Source of the DNA: Bacteroidota bacterium
GTDB taxonomy: Bacteria; Bacteroidota; Bacteroidia; Sphingobacteriales; Sphingobacteriaceae
DNA length: 64,000 bases
Direction of reading: 5' to 3'
Assembly (NCBI GenBank): GCA_018828585.1
Contig: JAHJVW010000015.1
Coordinates: 1 to 64,000 of the forward strand
The translations under genes were made by a program, and so were the position numbers. Positions 45,098 through 53,783 of this stretch are shown here, piece after piece. Numbering within the stretch: position 1 is the first letter of the stretch; the number at the start of each line of letters is the position of its first letter. The notes beneath the pieces are model-generated. The model was not told the origin of the DNA. It did not search any database and worked only from the letters and a program-made list of their open reading frames with translations.

Positions 45098-46069
45098 TTA
45101 ACTAGTTCCTAAAAGTTAAATTTTTAAGAAGTACCTTGATATATTTGACAGACTTAACTACAAATTATCGGAATAAGAACATCTGCCCGTAATAAATATA
45201 GTTAAGATTTTCATATGATTTAGATGAACGCATGTAAGTATTAATGATTTGAAAAGCTCTGAACTTTATTAATGATAATCAGTTTACTATAGGGTTATAG
45301 ATTTACAGCAGGTGATATGTACAAAAAAAAAATTCGAAAAGATCTCTAGACTATTTTGGGATGCTGTTTGGGTTTTAAACTTCAAATATTGAAACGAGGC
45401 GATGAAGTTTTAAAGATATCAAGATAAGACATTCATGATTAAATTGTATTCTTGGATTAATAAAAAATGAGATTTTGAATAGTATCTTAGATATGAGAGT
45501 TGGTGTAGTTAAAGAATGGATAACAAAAAGAATTGTTGAAATGATGCTAAAATTCATACCTCAATTCTTGCAGAATTCAAGCTACTTTATGGAAAACCAT
45601 CAACCAATACTTTAGATGCCTTGCGATGTTACCCGAGAATTTTATAAGATGACAAAATTAATTAGAATACCTCCACTAAAAATATCATAAGGTTAATAAA
45701 TGCATATTATGTGCCATAATGGCGTATATTGATTCAATGAACATGAGAAAATAATCGACTGAAAGCTTGATTCTATTAAGAGACTAAAAATTATATGGCC
45801 ATACCTAATCCTATATGCGTAATTAACAATTAACATGATAATGTTATAACAGATTAGGGTAAGATATAAATTACACTTGTTGAATATATGATGTGATTTC
45901 TAATCTTACTATTCTATTTTAATTCTATAAAAGCGTTTTACATAAAAATTTATGAGCCGATCAATTTTAAAATATCACAACTTAATATGATTCTATCAAT
46001 ACTTATATTGTTGTAATAGATATTTTTTGAATTTAATAATTATAATTAATACTTGAAATTTATTACCCA
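45098..46069. other. Long non-coding stretch holding a decayed gene
   Basis: 972 bp with no intact gene. The central 450 bp retain fragments resembling a formyltransferase (separate entry). The outer parts (45098-45340 and 45800-46069) are AT-rich without recognisable content. Confidence 0.6.
45351..45810 (+). pseudogene. Decayed formyltransferase-like gene (probable sugar N-formyltransferase)
   Basis: Fragments in shifting plus-strand frames, in order: GCCLGFKLQILKRGDEVLKI; CIVFLD and NEILNSI-like pieces; ITKRIVEMMLKFIPQFL; GKPSTNTLDALRCYPR; DDKIN-NTSTKNIIRLINAYY; VP-NGVY-FNEHEKIID. The order LDALRCYPR, KIN(W)N-S, I-RLI-A, PY-GAY, KII(W) is the hallmark of the C-terminal half of methionyl-tRNA/sugar formyltransferases such as those acting on 4-amino sugars. 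Many stops and shifts mark it as a relic. The identification is from memory of the motif pattern and needs a profile search. Confidence 0.5.
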
Positions 46070-46939
46070 ATGACAAAAAAAAGAATTTTAATCACAGGAG
46101 CAAATGGATTGTTAGGAAGATATGCTTTGGCGCACTTTAAAGACGACTACGAAGTCCATGCAATAGTTCGGAATAAACCAGAAGAAACAATAAAGGGAGT
46201 AGTTTATCACACTCACGATTTAAAAGATAACTGGTCAACAGAAAGTTTACCTAAAAAGATAGATGTCATATATCATTTAGCACAATCTGAATTATTTCGT
46301 GAATTTCCTAATCATGCGCTAGATGTATTTAATGTAAATGTTACTTCTACTGTAAAACTTTTAGATTATGCCAAGAATGCTGGGGCCCAAAAATTCATTT
46401 TTACATCAACTGGAGGAATTTATGATCGAAGTTTGGATGCGGTTAGCGAGAATTCGCCAATCAATACATTTGGCACCTTAGGTAATTATTTTGCAACGAA
46501 GCTATGCAGTGAAATTCTTACACATAACTACACCAACTATTTTGATGTGACACTGCTAAGGCTTTTTTTTATGTATGGAAAAGGGCAAAAGAGATCTATG
46601 CTGATACCCAGACTTGTAGATAATGTGAGACTGGGTAATCCAATAAAACTTACGCGAAACGGAGGAATTCAAATCAACCCGGTGCATGTAAGTGATGTTG
46701 TTAAAGTCCTTGAAAAGCTCTTGGAAACGTCAGGAAGTTTCACTTTCAATGTTGCTGGGCCACAAACCTTAACGCTTAAGGAAATAACAGAGATAATTGG
46801 AGAAAAAATGGGGAAAGAAATAATATATGAATACTCAGATAGCCTGGCAGATAATTGTATTGCTAATATTGAAATGTTAAATACTTCTCTTTACAATCCG
46901 GTAATTCGAATTAGCGATATCATTGAAGAACTTTTTTAA
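46070..46939 (+). CDS. NAD-dependent epimerase/dehydratase (SDR)
   Basis: 289-residue extended SDR, somewhat shorter than usual. NAD motif TGANGLLGRY at residues 8-17, the serine region TSTGGIYD near residue 108 and the active-site YFATKLCSE near 137. A conserved HLAQSELFREFP segment follows the cofactor half. A strongly decayed relative is found at 51801-52639. The reaction is not assigned; a 4-ketoreductase or epimerase on a nucleotide sugar is likely. Confidence 0.82.
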   Translation: MTKKRILITGANGLLGRYALAHFKDDYEVHAIVRNKPEETIKGVVYHTHDLKDNWSTESLPKKIDVIYHLAQSELFREFPNHALDVFNVNVTSTVKLLDYAKNAGAQKFIFTSTGGIYDRSLDAVSENSPINTFGTLGNYFATKLCSEILTHNYTNYFDVTLLRLFFMYGKGQKRSMLIPRLVDNVRLGNPIKLTRNGGIQINPVHVSDVVKVLEKLLETSGSFTFNVAGPQTLTLKEITEIIGEKMGKEIIYEYSDSLADNCIANIEMLNTSLYNPVIRISDIIEELF

Positions 46940-47029
46940 ATAAACTGGAAGCTTTAGTTAATAAACTAATAAAATTGAATTAACTAAATAGTATAAATTA
47001 TCTAAGAATTAATTACAAAAGAACATATA

Positions 47030-48919
47030 ATGTGCGGAATTGCAGGAGTATTTAATTTAAATAATGAGCCATTTGCTTTAAGCAATCTTAAAATAATGGC
47101 AGACGCAATCGCTCATCGAGGACCTGATGGGGATGGATTTTTTATAGATGAAGGTATAGCGTTGGCTCATAAAAGACTTGCTATTCTTGATGTCTCAACT
47201 AAAGGTGCACAGCCTATGACATCCAAAGATGGGCAATGGACCATCGTTTTTAATGGCTGTATTTATAACTACTTAGAGTTAAAGCAAGAATTAAAATCTA
47301 AAGGCCACGAATTTATCTCATCCAGTGATACTGAAGTGATATCAGAAGGATTAGCAGCCTATGGACCAGAGTTTTTCAAACGATTAAACGGAATGTTTGC
47401 AGTTGGTGCTTGGAATCATCAAGAAAAAATGCTCTATTTAAGCAGAGACCGTTATGGCATTAAACCCTTATATTATTGGTTTACAGGGAAAACTTTAGTA
47501 TTTGCTTCAGAAATAAAGGCCATAATAGCACATCCTAAGTTTTCTGTTCAACTAAATATGGGTGCCTTGAATGAATATTTTACCTTCCAAAATATGTTCA
47601 CTTTTAGAACATTATTTGATGGAGTGGAGATGTTACCTCCAGCTAATACAATCAAAATAAATAGCTTAAGTAGTAAGATCAAACATCATTCCTGGTGGGA
47701 TTATGATTTTTCGCAACCTGATGAAACGCTTTCTTTTGAAGATGCAAAAAATGAAACAGAAAGATTGTTTCGAAATGCTGTCTCCACACAAATGATCTCT
47801 GATGTTCCTGTAGGTTCTTATCTTTCTGGTGGAATGGACTCTGGTTCTATCACGGCATTGGCTTCTTCACATGTTAATCGTCTTGCAACATTTACTTGCG
47901 GTTTTGACATGAGCGAAGTTACGGGGGTAGAATCGAATTACGATGAACGAAGAGATGCAGAGCTAATGGCTAATTATTTTAAAACCGAACACTATGAACA
48001 GGTTTTAAATGCAGGAGACATAAAGTGGTCATTGCCAAGGGTAGTAAATCACCTCGAAGATCTTCGAGTAGGGATGTCGTATCCTAATTATTACATATCT
48101 AGATTAGCCTCTAAGTTTGTGAAGGTATGTCTTCAGGGCACTGGCGGTGATGAATTATTTGGAGGTTATCCATGGCGATATTACCGCGTATTTAAATCTG
48201 TCAGTCAGAAAGAATATTTTAATAATTACTATGATTTTTGGCAGCGACTAGTACCTGATAAAGATAAAAGTAATTTGTTTTCTGCAAATGTGTTTAAACA
48301 AATTAATTTAAAAGAACCTAGAGAAATATTTGAACGGGTATTTACCTTTAACGACAGCCTGCGCTATGATACTCCCGAGCAGCACATTAACAATTCCCTC
48401 TATTTTGAAAGCAAGACCTTTTTATCTGGCCTATTCTTGGTTGGAGACAAGCTGGCCATGGCCAACGGTTTGGAGGAAAGGTTTCCTTTTATGGATAATA
48501 ATCTAGTTGATTTTGCGCAAAAAATACCCATAAAATATAAATTGGGTAATCTAGAAGAAATGAAACGGATTAATGAGAATGAATTTGGCAATAAAAGAAA
48601 ACTGTATCAAGAATATGATGATGGGAAAAATGTTTTAAGAAAAGCTATGCAGGGTTTTATGCCAGAAAAAATTATCAACCGTAAAAAGCAAGGCTTTTCT
48701 GCACCTGATGAATCCTGGTATCGCGGCGAAAATGCATCTTATATCAAAGAGCTGCTGCTTAACAACAAAACAGTATCCTCTGATTTCATTAACAGGGATT
48801 ATATTAAGAAAATTGTTGATGAACACGTGAATGACCATATTAATCACAGACTTTTGATATGGAGTTTAATGAATTTTGAGTGGTGGTGTAAAATATTTTT
48901 AAATAATGAAAAATTTTAA
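47030..48919 (+). CDS. Asparagine-synthase-like glutamine amidotransferase, copy 1
   Basis: 629-residue two-domain enzyme. The N-terminal Ntn glutaminase domain begins MCGIAGVFNL with Cys2 as nucleophile, and has AHRGPDGDGFF and FNGCIYNYLELK. The C-terminal ATP-dependent synthetase domain has the pyrophosphate loop SGGMDS at 266-271. In O-antigen loci such enzymes (WbpS-like) convert uronic acids to uronamides, which fits the uronic-acid genes here better than free asparagine synthesis. A gutted copy is at 41702 and two more intact ones at 53784 and 56983. FNGCIYNY has Cys where relatives have Glu (FNGEIYNY). Confidence 0.88.
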   Translation: MCGIAGVFNLNNEPFALSNLKIMADAIAHRGPDGDGFFIDEGIALAHKRLAILDVSTKGAQPMTSKDGQWTIVFNGCIYNYLELKQELKSKGHEFISSSDTEVISEGLAAYGPEFFKRLNGMFAVGAWNHQEKMLYLSRDRYGIKPLYYWFTGKTLVFASEIKAIIAHPKFSVQLNMGALNEYFTFQNMFTFRTLFDGVEMLPPANTIKINSLSSKIKHHSWWDYDFSQPDETLSFEDAKNETERLFRNAVSTQMISDVPVGSYLSGGMDSGSITALASSHVNRLATFTCGFDMSEVTGVESNYDERRDAELMANYFKTEHYEQVLNAGDIKWSLPRVVNHLEDLRVGMSYPNYYISRLASKFVKVCLQGTGGDELFGGYPWRYYRVFKSVSQKEYFNNYYDFWQRLVPDKDKSNLFSANVFKQINLKEPREIFERVFTFNDSLRYDTPEQHINNSLYFESKTFLSGLFLVGDKLAMANGLEERFPFMDNNLVDFAQKIPIKYKLGNLEEMKRINENEFGNKRKLYQEYDDGKNVLRKAMQGFMPEKIINRKKQGFSAPDESWYRGENASYIKELLLNNKTVSSDFINRDYIKKIVDEHVNDHINHRLLIWSLMNFEWWCKIFLNNEKF

Positions 48920-48953
48920 TGTTAATGGTATTAATATTTAGTTAAGTAGTATT

Positions 48954-50282
48954 ATGTTTTATTTTTTTAATAGTAAACTTAACACATTTTTAATAAAATT
49001 AAATCAGTATCTTCTTTATTATTATTTCAGGTTATTTGTTTTTCCAAAAATTGAGAGACAAAGACTGGAAAAGCCACGCCTACTTTTTGGTTTTGCGCCA
49101 ATTTTAAATAATAAGTATTGGTCAAAGGCTATGAGTCAGAAAAACTATGTTTCACACTCCATTAGTTTTGCTGTACCCATCATTAACTCAAAGGATGATT
49201 TCGATTTATATATTGACGATCTGTTTCCTGTAAAAATAACGAGAAAGCCATCTGATTGGAACGAAACGAAAAGAAAGCTCAGACTCTTTACTTATATTTT
49301 AAAAAATTATGACATTTTAATAATGTCTTTTCGCTATAACTATTTCCGTGGTACCGTATTCTGGAAGAAAGAGGCAGTTCTTTTAAAACATTACGGGTTA
49401 AAAACAGTCATTATCCCTTATGGGAGTGATTATTATATTTATTCTAAAGTTATTGACCATAGCGTAAAGCATAATTTGATGATCAATGTTGCTTCCGATA
49501 TTTTTAATAATAAAGAAAAGGAAGAAAGAATTGCTTATTGGACAGATCAAGCAGATTGTATTTTAATGGGATTAATGTTAGACGACGCCCCGCGATGGGA
49601 TTTTTTGCCTGTTAGCACCTTATGTATTGATATAAATAGCTGGAAAAAAAATAAAAAAGAAAGCGTATTCGATGGAAAAAATGGGCCGGTTACTATTGTA
49701 CACACTCCCAATCATAGAGGATTTAAGGGTACAGAATTTATATTTAAAGCTATTGAAGATTTAAAGAAAGAAGGGCTAAAAATTAATTTTATTTTAATAG
49801 AAAAACTTCAAAATAGCGAAGTAAAGCGCATTTTAATTGAAGAAGCAGATCTATTGGTTGAGCAAATAATATTTACCGGCTATGCCTTAAGTGGAATTGA
49901 AGGTTTATCTGCGGAGTTACCTGTAATTTCTAATTTAGATCGTAAAGATTTAACACAGGTTTTTCGTAGATATTCTTATCTTGATGAATGCCCTATTGTG
50001 TCAGGAACACCTGAGAACATTAAAGATACTCTACGAAGTTTAATTAGAAATCCTGAGCTCAGAAATCAATTGGGTAAGGAAGGTAGAAAATATGTGGAGA
50101 AGTATCATTCTTATGAATCCTTTCAATTGTTTTTTGAAAAAATAATTGAAAAGATTTGGTTTGAACAACCTATTGATTCTATGAATTATTTTAATCCTCA
50201 AAACCCAAATTCATATAATAATTCTTTACCAATTGTTAAGCATCCTCTTGTCGAAAATTGTATTCAGGTTGGATCACTTTAA
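48954..50282 (+). CDS. Glycosyltransferase (GT-B fold), paralogue B
   Basis: 442-residue sister of the gene at 43787, starting MFYFFNSKLNTFLIKLNQYL. Shared motifs include IMSFRYNYFRGTVFWKKEAV, VIIPYGSDYYIYSKVIDHSV, IVHTPNHRGFKGTEFIFKAI and GRKYVEKYHSYESFQ. The 5' third is the most conserved at DNA level, with exact blocks such as the one around 48985-49030 and another around 49275-49325. The C-terminal half has drifted more. It lies directly behind asnB copy 1. The two may transfer to different acceptors. Confidence 0.83.
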   Translation: MFYFFNSKLNTFLIKLNQYLLYYYFRLFVFPKIERQRLEKPRLLFGFAPILNNKYWSKAMSQKNYVSHSISFAVPIINSKDDFDLYIDDLFPVKITRKPSDWNETKRKLRLFTYILKNYDILIMSFRYNYFRGTVFWKKEAVLLKHYGLKTVIIPYGSDYYIYSKVIDHSVKHNLMINVASDIFNNKEKEERIAYWTDQADCILMGLMLDDAPRWDFLPVSTLCIDINSWKKNKKESVFDGKNGPVTIVHTPNHRGFKGTEFIFKAIEDLKKEGLKINFILIEKLQNSEVKRILIEEADLLVEQIIFTGYALSGIEGLSAELPVISNLDRKDLTQVFRRYSYLDECPIVSGTPENIKDTLRSLIRNPELRNQLGKEGRKYVEKYHSYESFQLFFEKIIEKIWFEQPIDSMNYFNPQNPNSYNNSLPIVKHPLVENCIQVGSL

Positions 50283-50538
50283 TTTTAGACTGGAAACTGA
50301 TTTAAATATGATATAATAGAATTCAAATTAATACATAAGGATCAAGTATGATATTCAGATTAAAATTACCACATTCGCCAAATGTTTTGGATTTCATCTA
50401 AATAATAAACAGTTAAAATATTAATAATCATAAAAAAACTTTATTAAAAGAAGCACAGTTTATTTGCACTTTGTCTTTTCAGTTTTTGAGATCAAAATTT
50501 ATACTCTGGCATATCTTTCTAAAATTAACTTCAACTAA
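50283..50538. other. AT-rich intergenic region
   Basis: 256 bp between two glycosyltransferase genes. I see no gene or repeat. TATCTTTC at 50512-50519, 20 bases before the next ATG, is one mismatch from the -7 consensus and may be an internal promoter. Confidence 0.4.
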
Positions 50539-51786
50539 ATGAGCACTATTTTTAAATTTTTACGCTTTAAACTCGTTTTCACAATTATTTATCTGATTTA
50601 CTATATTTTTATATTTCCTATTATAATTCTTGCAATTATTTTTATTAGGGCATTTATCAAAAAGAAGATTGATATTGGATTAGGTCCTGAGCCGATGATC
50701 AATAATGTTTACCATAAGAAAGCCTTAACGGCATATGGATATTCTTGTGAAACCTTTGTAAATAATGTCTATTTTATTACCAGTGAATTCGATTACAGGT
50801 CTGACCTCGCTTTTTATTCCAAAATTCCAATAGTCAAAAAATTTAGAGCTACTTTTTTATTCTTAAGGTCAATCGCCAGATATAAGTGCCTATATGTATA
50901 CTTTAATGGAGGACCATTAATGACTGACTTTTTTCTTAGTAAGCTAGAATCGAAATTGTATAAATTATCTGGGACTAAAATCGTAGTGATGCCTTATGGT
51001 GGGGATGTCTATAATATGTTTAATTGTAACAACTTACAATTAAAACACGCCATGGCTGCTGACTATCCTCAATACCATAAATCAAATCAGAAAGTTCAAA
51101 CACAAATTATGCGTTGGAGCAATGCGGCAGATTTAGTAATTAGTGGCTGTGATTGGGTAGATTATATGCACCATTGGGATAAGTTAATGATAGCTCATTT
51201 TTCTATTGATTTAGAAAGATTTGAAAATTTAAGAGAATTAAATCCAATCAAAAGAGAATTTACAAATGAGAAGCCTTTGAGAATCTTACATGCACCTAAT
51301 CACAAAACGATAAAGGGTACATCTTATATTCAGCAGGCAATAGACGAGCTATCAGCAGAGGGCTATCCTGTAGAGTTGGTGTTTCTACAGAAGAGGCCAA
51401 ACCATGAAATTATTGAGGAAATATCAAAAGCAGATATTGTAGCCGATCAATTGGTCATAGGCTGGTATGCAATGTTTGCACTCGAAAGCATGGCATTAGC
51501 AAAACCTGTTATTTGCTACCTGCGTGAAGATCTGATTAATTTATATTTATTTGCAGGTTTACTGCAGTGTAGAGAAGAAATCCCATTCTTAAATTCAGAT
51601 GTTTTTAATTTTAAACAATTACTTAAAGATGTTTTGGATGGCAAAATTGATTTAACAATTTCATCTAGAAAAAGCTTTGAATATGTTTCCAAATACCATT
51701 CAATACAATACATTGGTAAAATATTTGACGAGGTAAACCAAAAAATTGGAGTGATAGGCTCTTTGCAAACGACTGACTCAAATTAA
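50539..51786 (+). CDS. Glycosyltransferase (GT-B fold), membrane-anchored, paralogue C
   Basis: 415-residue enzyme with a strong N-terminal transmembrane helix (residues about 13-37, FTIIYLIYYIFIFPIIILAI). The GT domain keeps the local family's marks: INNVYHKKALTAYGY, VVMPYGGDVYNMF, ILHAPNHKTIKGTSYIQQAI, ADIVADQLVIGWYAMFALES and SFEYVSKYHS. It is a more distant member of the family at 43787 and 48954. Likely adds one sugar to the lipid-linked repeat unit. Confidence 0.82.
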   Translation: MSTIFKFLRFKLVFTIIYLIYYIFIFPIIILAIIFIRAFIKKKIDIGLGPEPMINNVYHKKALTAYGYSCETFVNNVYFITSEFDYRSDLAFYSKIPIVKKFRATFLFLRSIARYKCLYVYFNGGPLMTDFFLSKLESKLYKLSGTKIVVMPYGGDVYNMFNCNNLQLKHAMAADYPQYHKSNQKVQTQIMRWSNAADLVISGCDWVDYMHHWDKLMIAHFSIDLERFENLRELNPIKREFTNEKPLRILHAPNHKTIKGTSYIQQAIDELSAEGYPVELVFLQKRPNHEIIEEISKADIVADQLVIGWYAMFALESMALAKPVICYLREDLINLYLFAGLLQCREEIPFLNSDVFNFKQLLKDVLDGKIDLTISSRKSFEYVSKYHSIQYIGKIFDEVNQKIGVIGSLQTTDSN

Positions 51787-51800
51787 ATTTAGTAATAAAT

Positions 51801-52639
51801 ACAGTAATAATAACAGGTGGTACGGGTTCAATTGGGCCCTATCGAATACCTGAAATTACAAAAAGTAAATACAAGATATTTCTATTAGGTAGTTCAAAAT
51901 CATTTGATAAATCAAATTGATATTGATTTATCAAATGATTAGAACAGCATTTATTACCGGAAAAAAAGATTTTATTATTCATATGGCGCAATCCGAAAAT
52001 TTTAGAGATTTTCCGGGGAACGCCAATGATATATTTTAAGTTATTACTCCGATTACCTTAAAACTTGCTAACTATGCGATGAAATCAGGTGTTTCAAACT
52101 TTATTTATGCATCTTTTGCAAGAGTTTATGCCTGAGGGGTTGAACCTAGATTTACGGAAGACATGTCGATTATTTAAAATCTAGAATTTGGTTTTTATTT
52201 AATTACAAAGCATTGTATTGAGACTATTCTAGATAATTATAATAGTCAGTTCAATGTAGTTATGCATCGTTTTTCTTGTAAAAGCTAAAGATAAAATATG
52301 CTGATTCCGCGTTTGATAAACTTAGTTAAAAATGATCAGCCGATAAGTCTTTAGGGAAAGGATAGACTTTTCATTAACCCAACACACGCGAGCGATACTG
52401 ATAACTTCATATTAGAAATTGTAACTTTAAAGGGAAGTTTCAAACTAAACGTTGCTGGACAACAGGTTATATCTTTAAGAAGAATGGACACAATAATTGG
52501 GTCACTCTTAAATAAAAATCTAACGTTTAATTTACAAGAGAGCGAAACAAAGTATCTAACTGATGATGTCACAAAAATAGAAGAAGTGTTATATGAGCCA
52601 AAGATGAGTTTTGAGTGTGAGATCAAAGACTTGATATAA
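51801..52639 (+). pseudogene. Decayed SDR epimerase, relative of the gene at 46070
   Basis: Fragments in plus-strand frames line up with the 46070 product along its whole length: VIITGGTGSIGPYRI (against RILITGANGLLGRYA); HMAQSENFRDFPGNANDIF (against HLAQSELFREFPNHALDVF); ITLKLANYAMKSGVSNFIYA; then INPTHASDTDNFILEIVTLK and GSFKLNVAGQQVISLRRMD (against GSFTFNVAGPQTLTLKEIT). Numerous stops and frameshifts are present, and the catalytic Tyr-Lys region is not recognisable. DNA similarity is low, so this is an old duplicate. Confidence 0.85.
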
Positions 52640-52645
52640 TCAAAT

Positions 52646-53725
52646 ATGAAAATATTATTTGCCCCATCCAATATTGCTTCAATGCCAGCAATTACTGCAC
52701 AAGCAATGGTTGCACTGGGTCATGAGGCTAAATGTATTACTTTGAGTGATAATCTCATCACCTCAAAAAACGAGCATGTAATTTTATTAAAGCATCATTC
52801 GATTCGTAATCCCTTTCTTTATGGCTATTATAAATTAGTATACCTGCTTACACTTTACAAACTATTGAAATGGTGTGATGTGGTACACTGGACGTGGAAT
52901 ACAGCGTTACCATTCTCATTAGATTTAAAATTGATAAAATGGATGAAGAAGCCGCGTTTCATTGAGTGGGTGGGCAGCGATATCAGGATTCCTGAAGTGA
53001 CTATGGCTGAAAGCCCATTTTATAAAGAAGCATATAGTAATGGCTATGAGTATTCCACGATGGAGAATAAGATGAGCTCGTACCGGAATCAGAATAACTT
53101 TGCAAAACATGGTTTTGTGCCGATTCTCGTACCTGAAATGCAGCTGTTTTTAAAAACTGGATTATTTGAAATGGTCCATACTACTCAGTACCGCATACCA
53201 ACCGCTAAATTCGATGCTCATTACCCGGAACTTCAGAATGAAAAAATTGTCATAGTTCATTCTCCGTCCGCAAAAATTGCCAAGGGTTCAAACTATATAC
53301 TACCCGTTGTGGAATCGCTGAAAGAGAAATATAACATAGAATTTGTCTTGCTCCATAACGTTCCGAGATCTGAAGTCTTAAATGCCATGTCCAAAGCCGA
53401 CATCTTTATAGATCAAATCATACTTGGGAGTTTTGCGGCAGCGGCAATTGAAGCCATGAGTTTTGGTAAGCCGGTGGTCGCTTATATTATGCCAAGTGTT
53501 TATAAAAAAGGGATATCTAAAGATTGCCCTATCGTGAATGCCAACCCTTCAACATTAAAGGAAAAATTAATTGAACTTATTGAAAGCCCAAAGCTGAGAA
53601 GGGATATCGGTAAAAGGAGTAGAGCTTACGTGGAAAAAGTACACGATGCCAAATTGGTGTCACAGACGCTATTGGAGATTTATAAATCTTCTAGCAAATT
53701 AACGACCATTACCCGACACATATAG
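52646..53725 (+). CDS. Glycosyltransferase (GT-B fold), paralogue D
   Basis: 359-residue glycosyltransferase without the membrane N-terminus of its relatives, starting MKILFAPSNIASMPAITAQA. Family marks are FIEWVGSDIRIPE in place of PYGSDYY, IVIVHSPSAKIAKGSNYILP, IFIDQIILGSFAAAAIEAMS and SRAYVEKVHDAK. The GT-B C-terminal domain is thus complete. It begins seven bases after the decayed epimerase and precedes an amidotransferase, repeating the GT/asnB pairing seen elsewhere in this locus. Confidence 0.82.
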   Translation: MKILFAPSNIASMPAITAQAMVALGHEAKCITLSDNLITSKNEHVILLKHHSIRNPFLYGYYKLVYLLTLYKLLKWCDVVHWTWNTALPFSLDLKLIKWMKKPRFIEWVGSDIRIPEVTMAESPFYKEAYSNGYEYSTMENKMSSYRNQNNFAKHGFVPILVPEMQLFLKTGLFEMVHTTQYRIPTAKFDAHYPELQNEKIVIVHSPSAKIAKGSNYILPVVESLKEKYNIEFVLLHNVPRSEVLNAMSKADIFIDQIILGSFAAAAIEAMSFGKPVVAYIMPSVYKKGISKDCPIVNANPSTLKEKLIELIESPKLRRDIGKRSRAYVEKVHDAKLVSQTLLEIYKSSSKLTTITRHI

Positions 53726-53783
53726 AAGTAATAATAAGTGATGCTTTTTTGTCACTTTCAGATAAGTATAAAAGAAAAAAATT

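Noticed and set aside
52351-52671. 106-codon minus-strand open frame across the decayed epimerase
   Set aside because: The plus strand of the same stretch aligns with the epimerase at 46070; the antisense frame is accidental.
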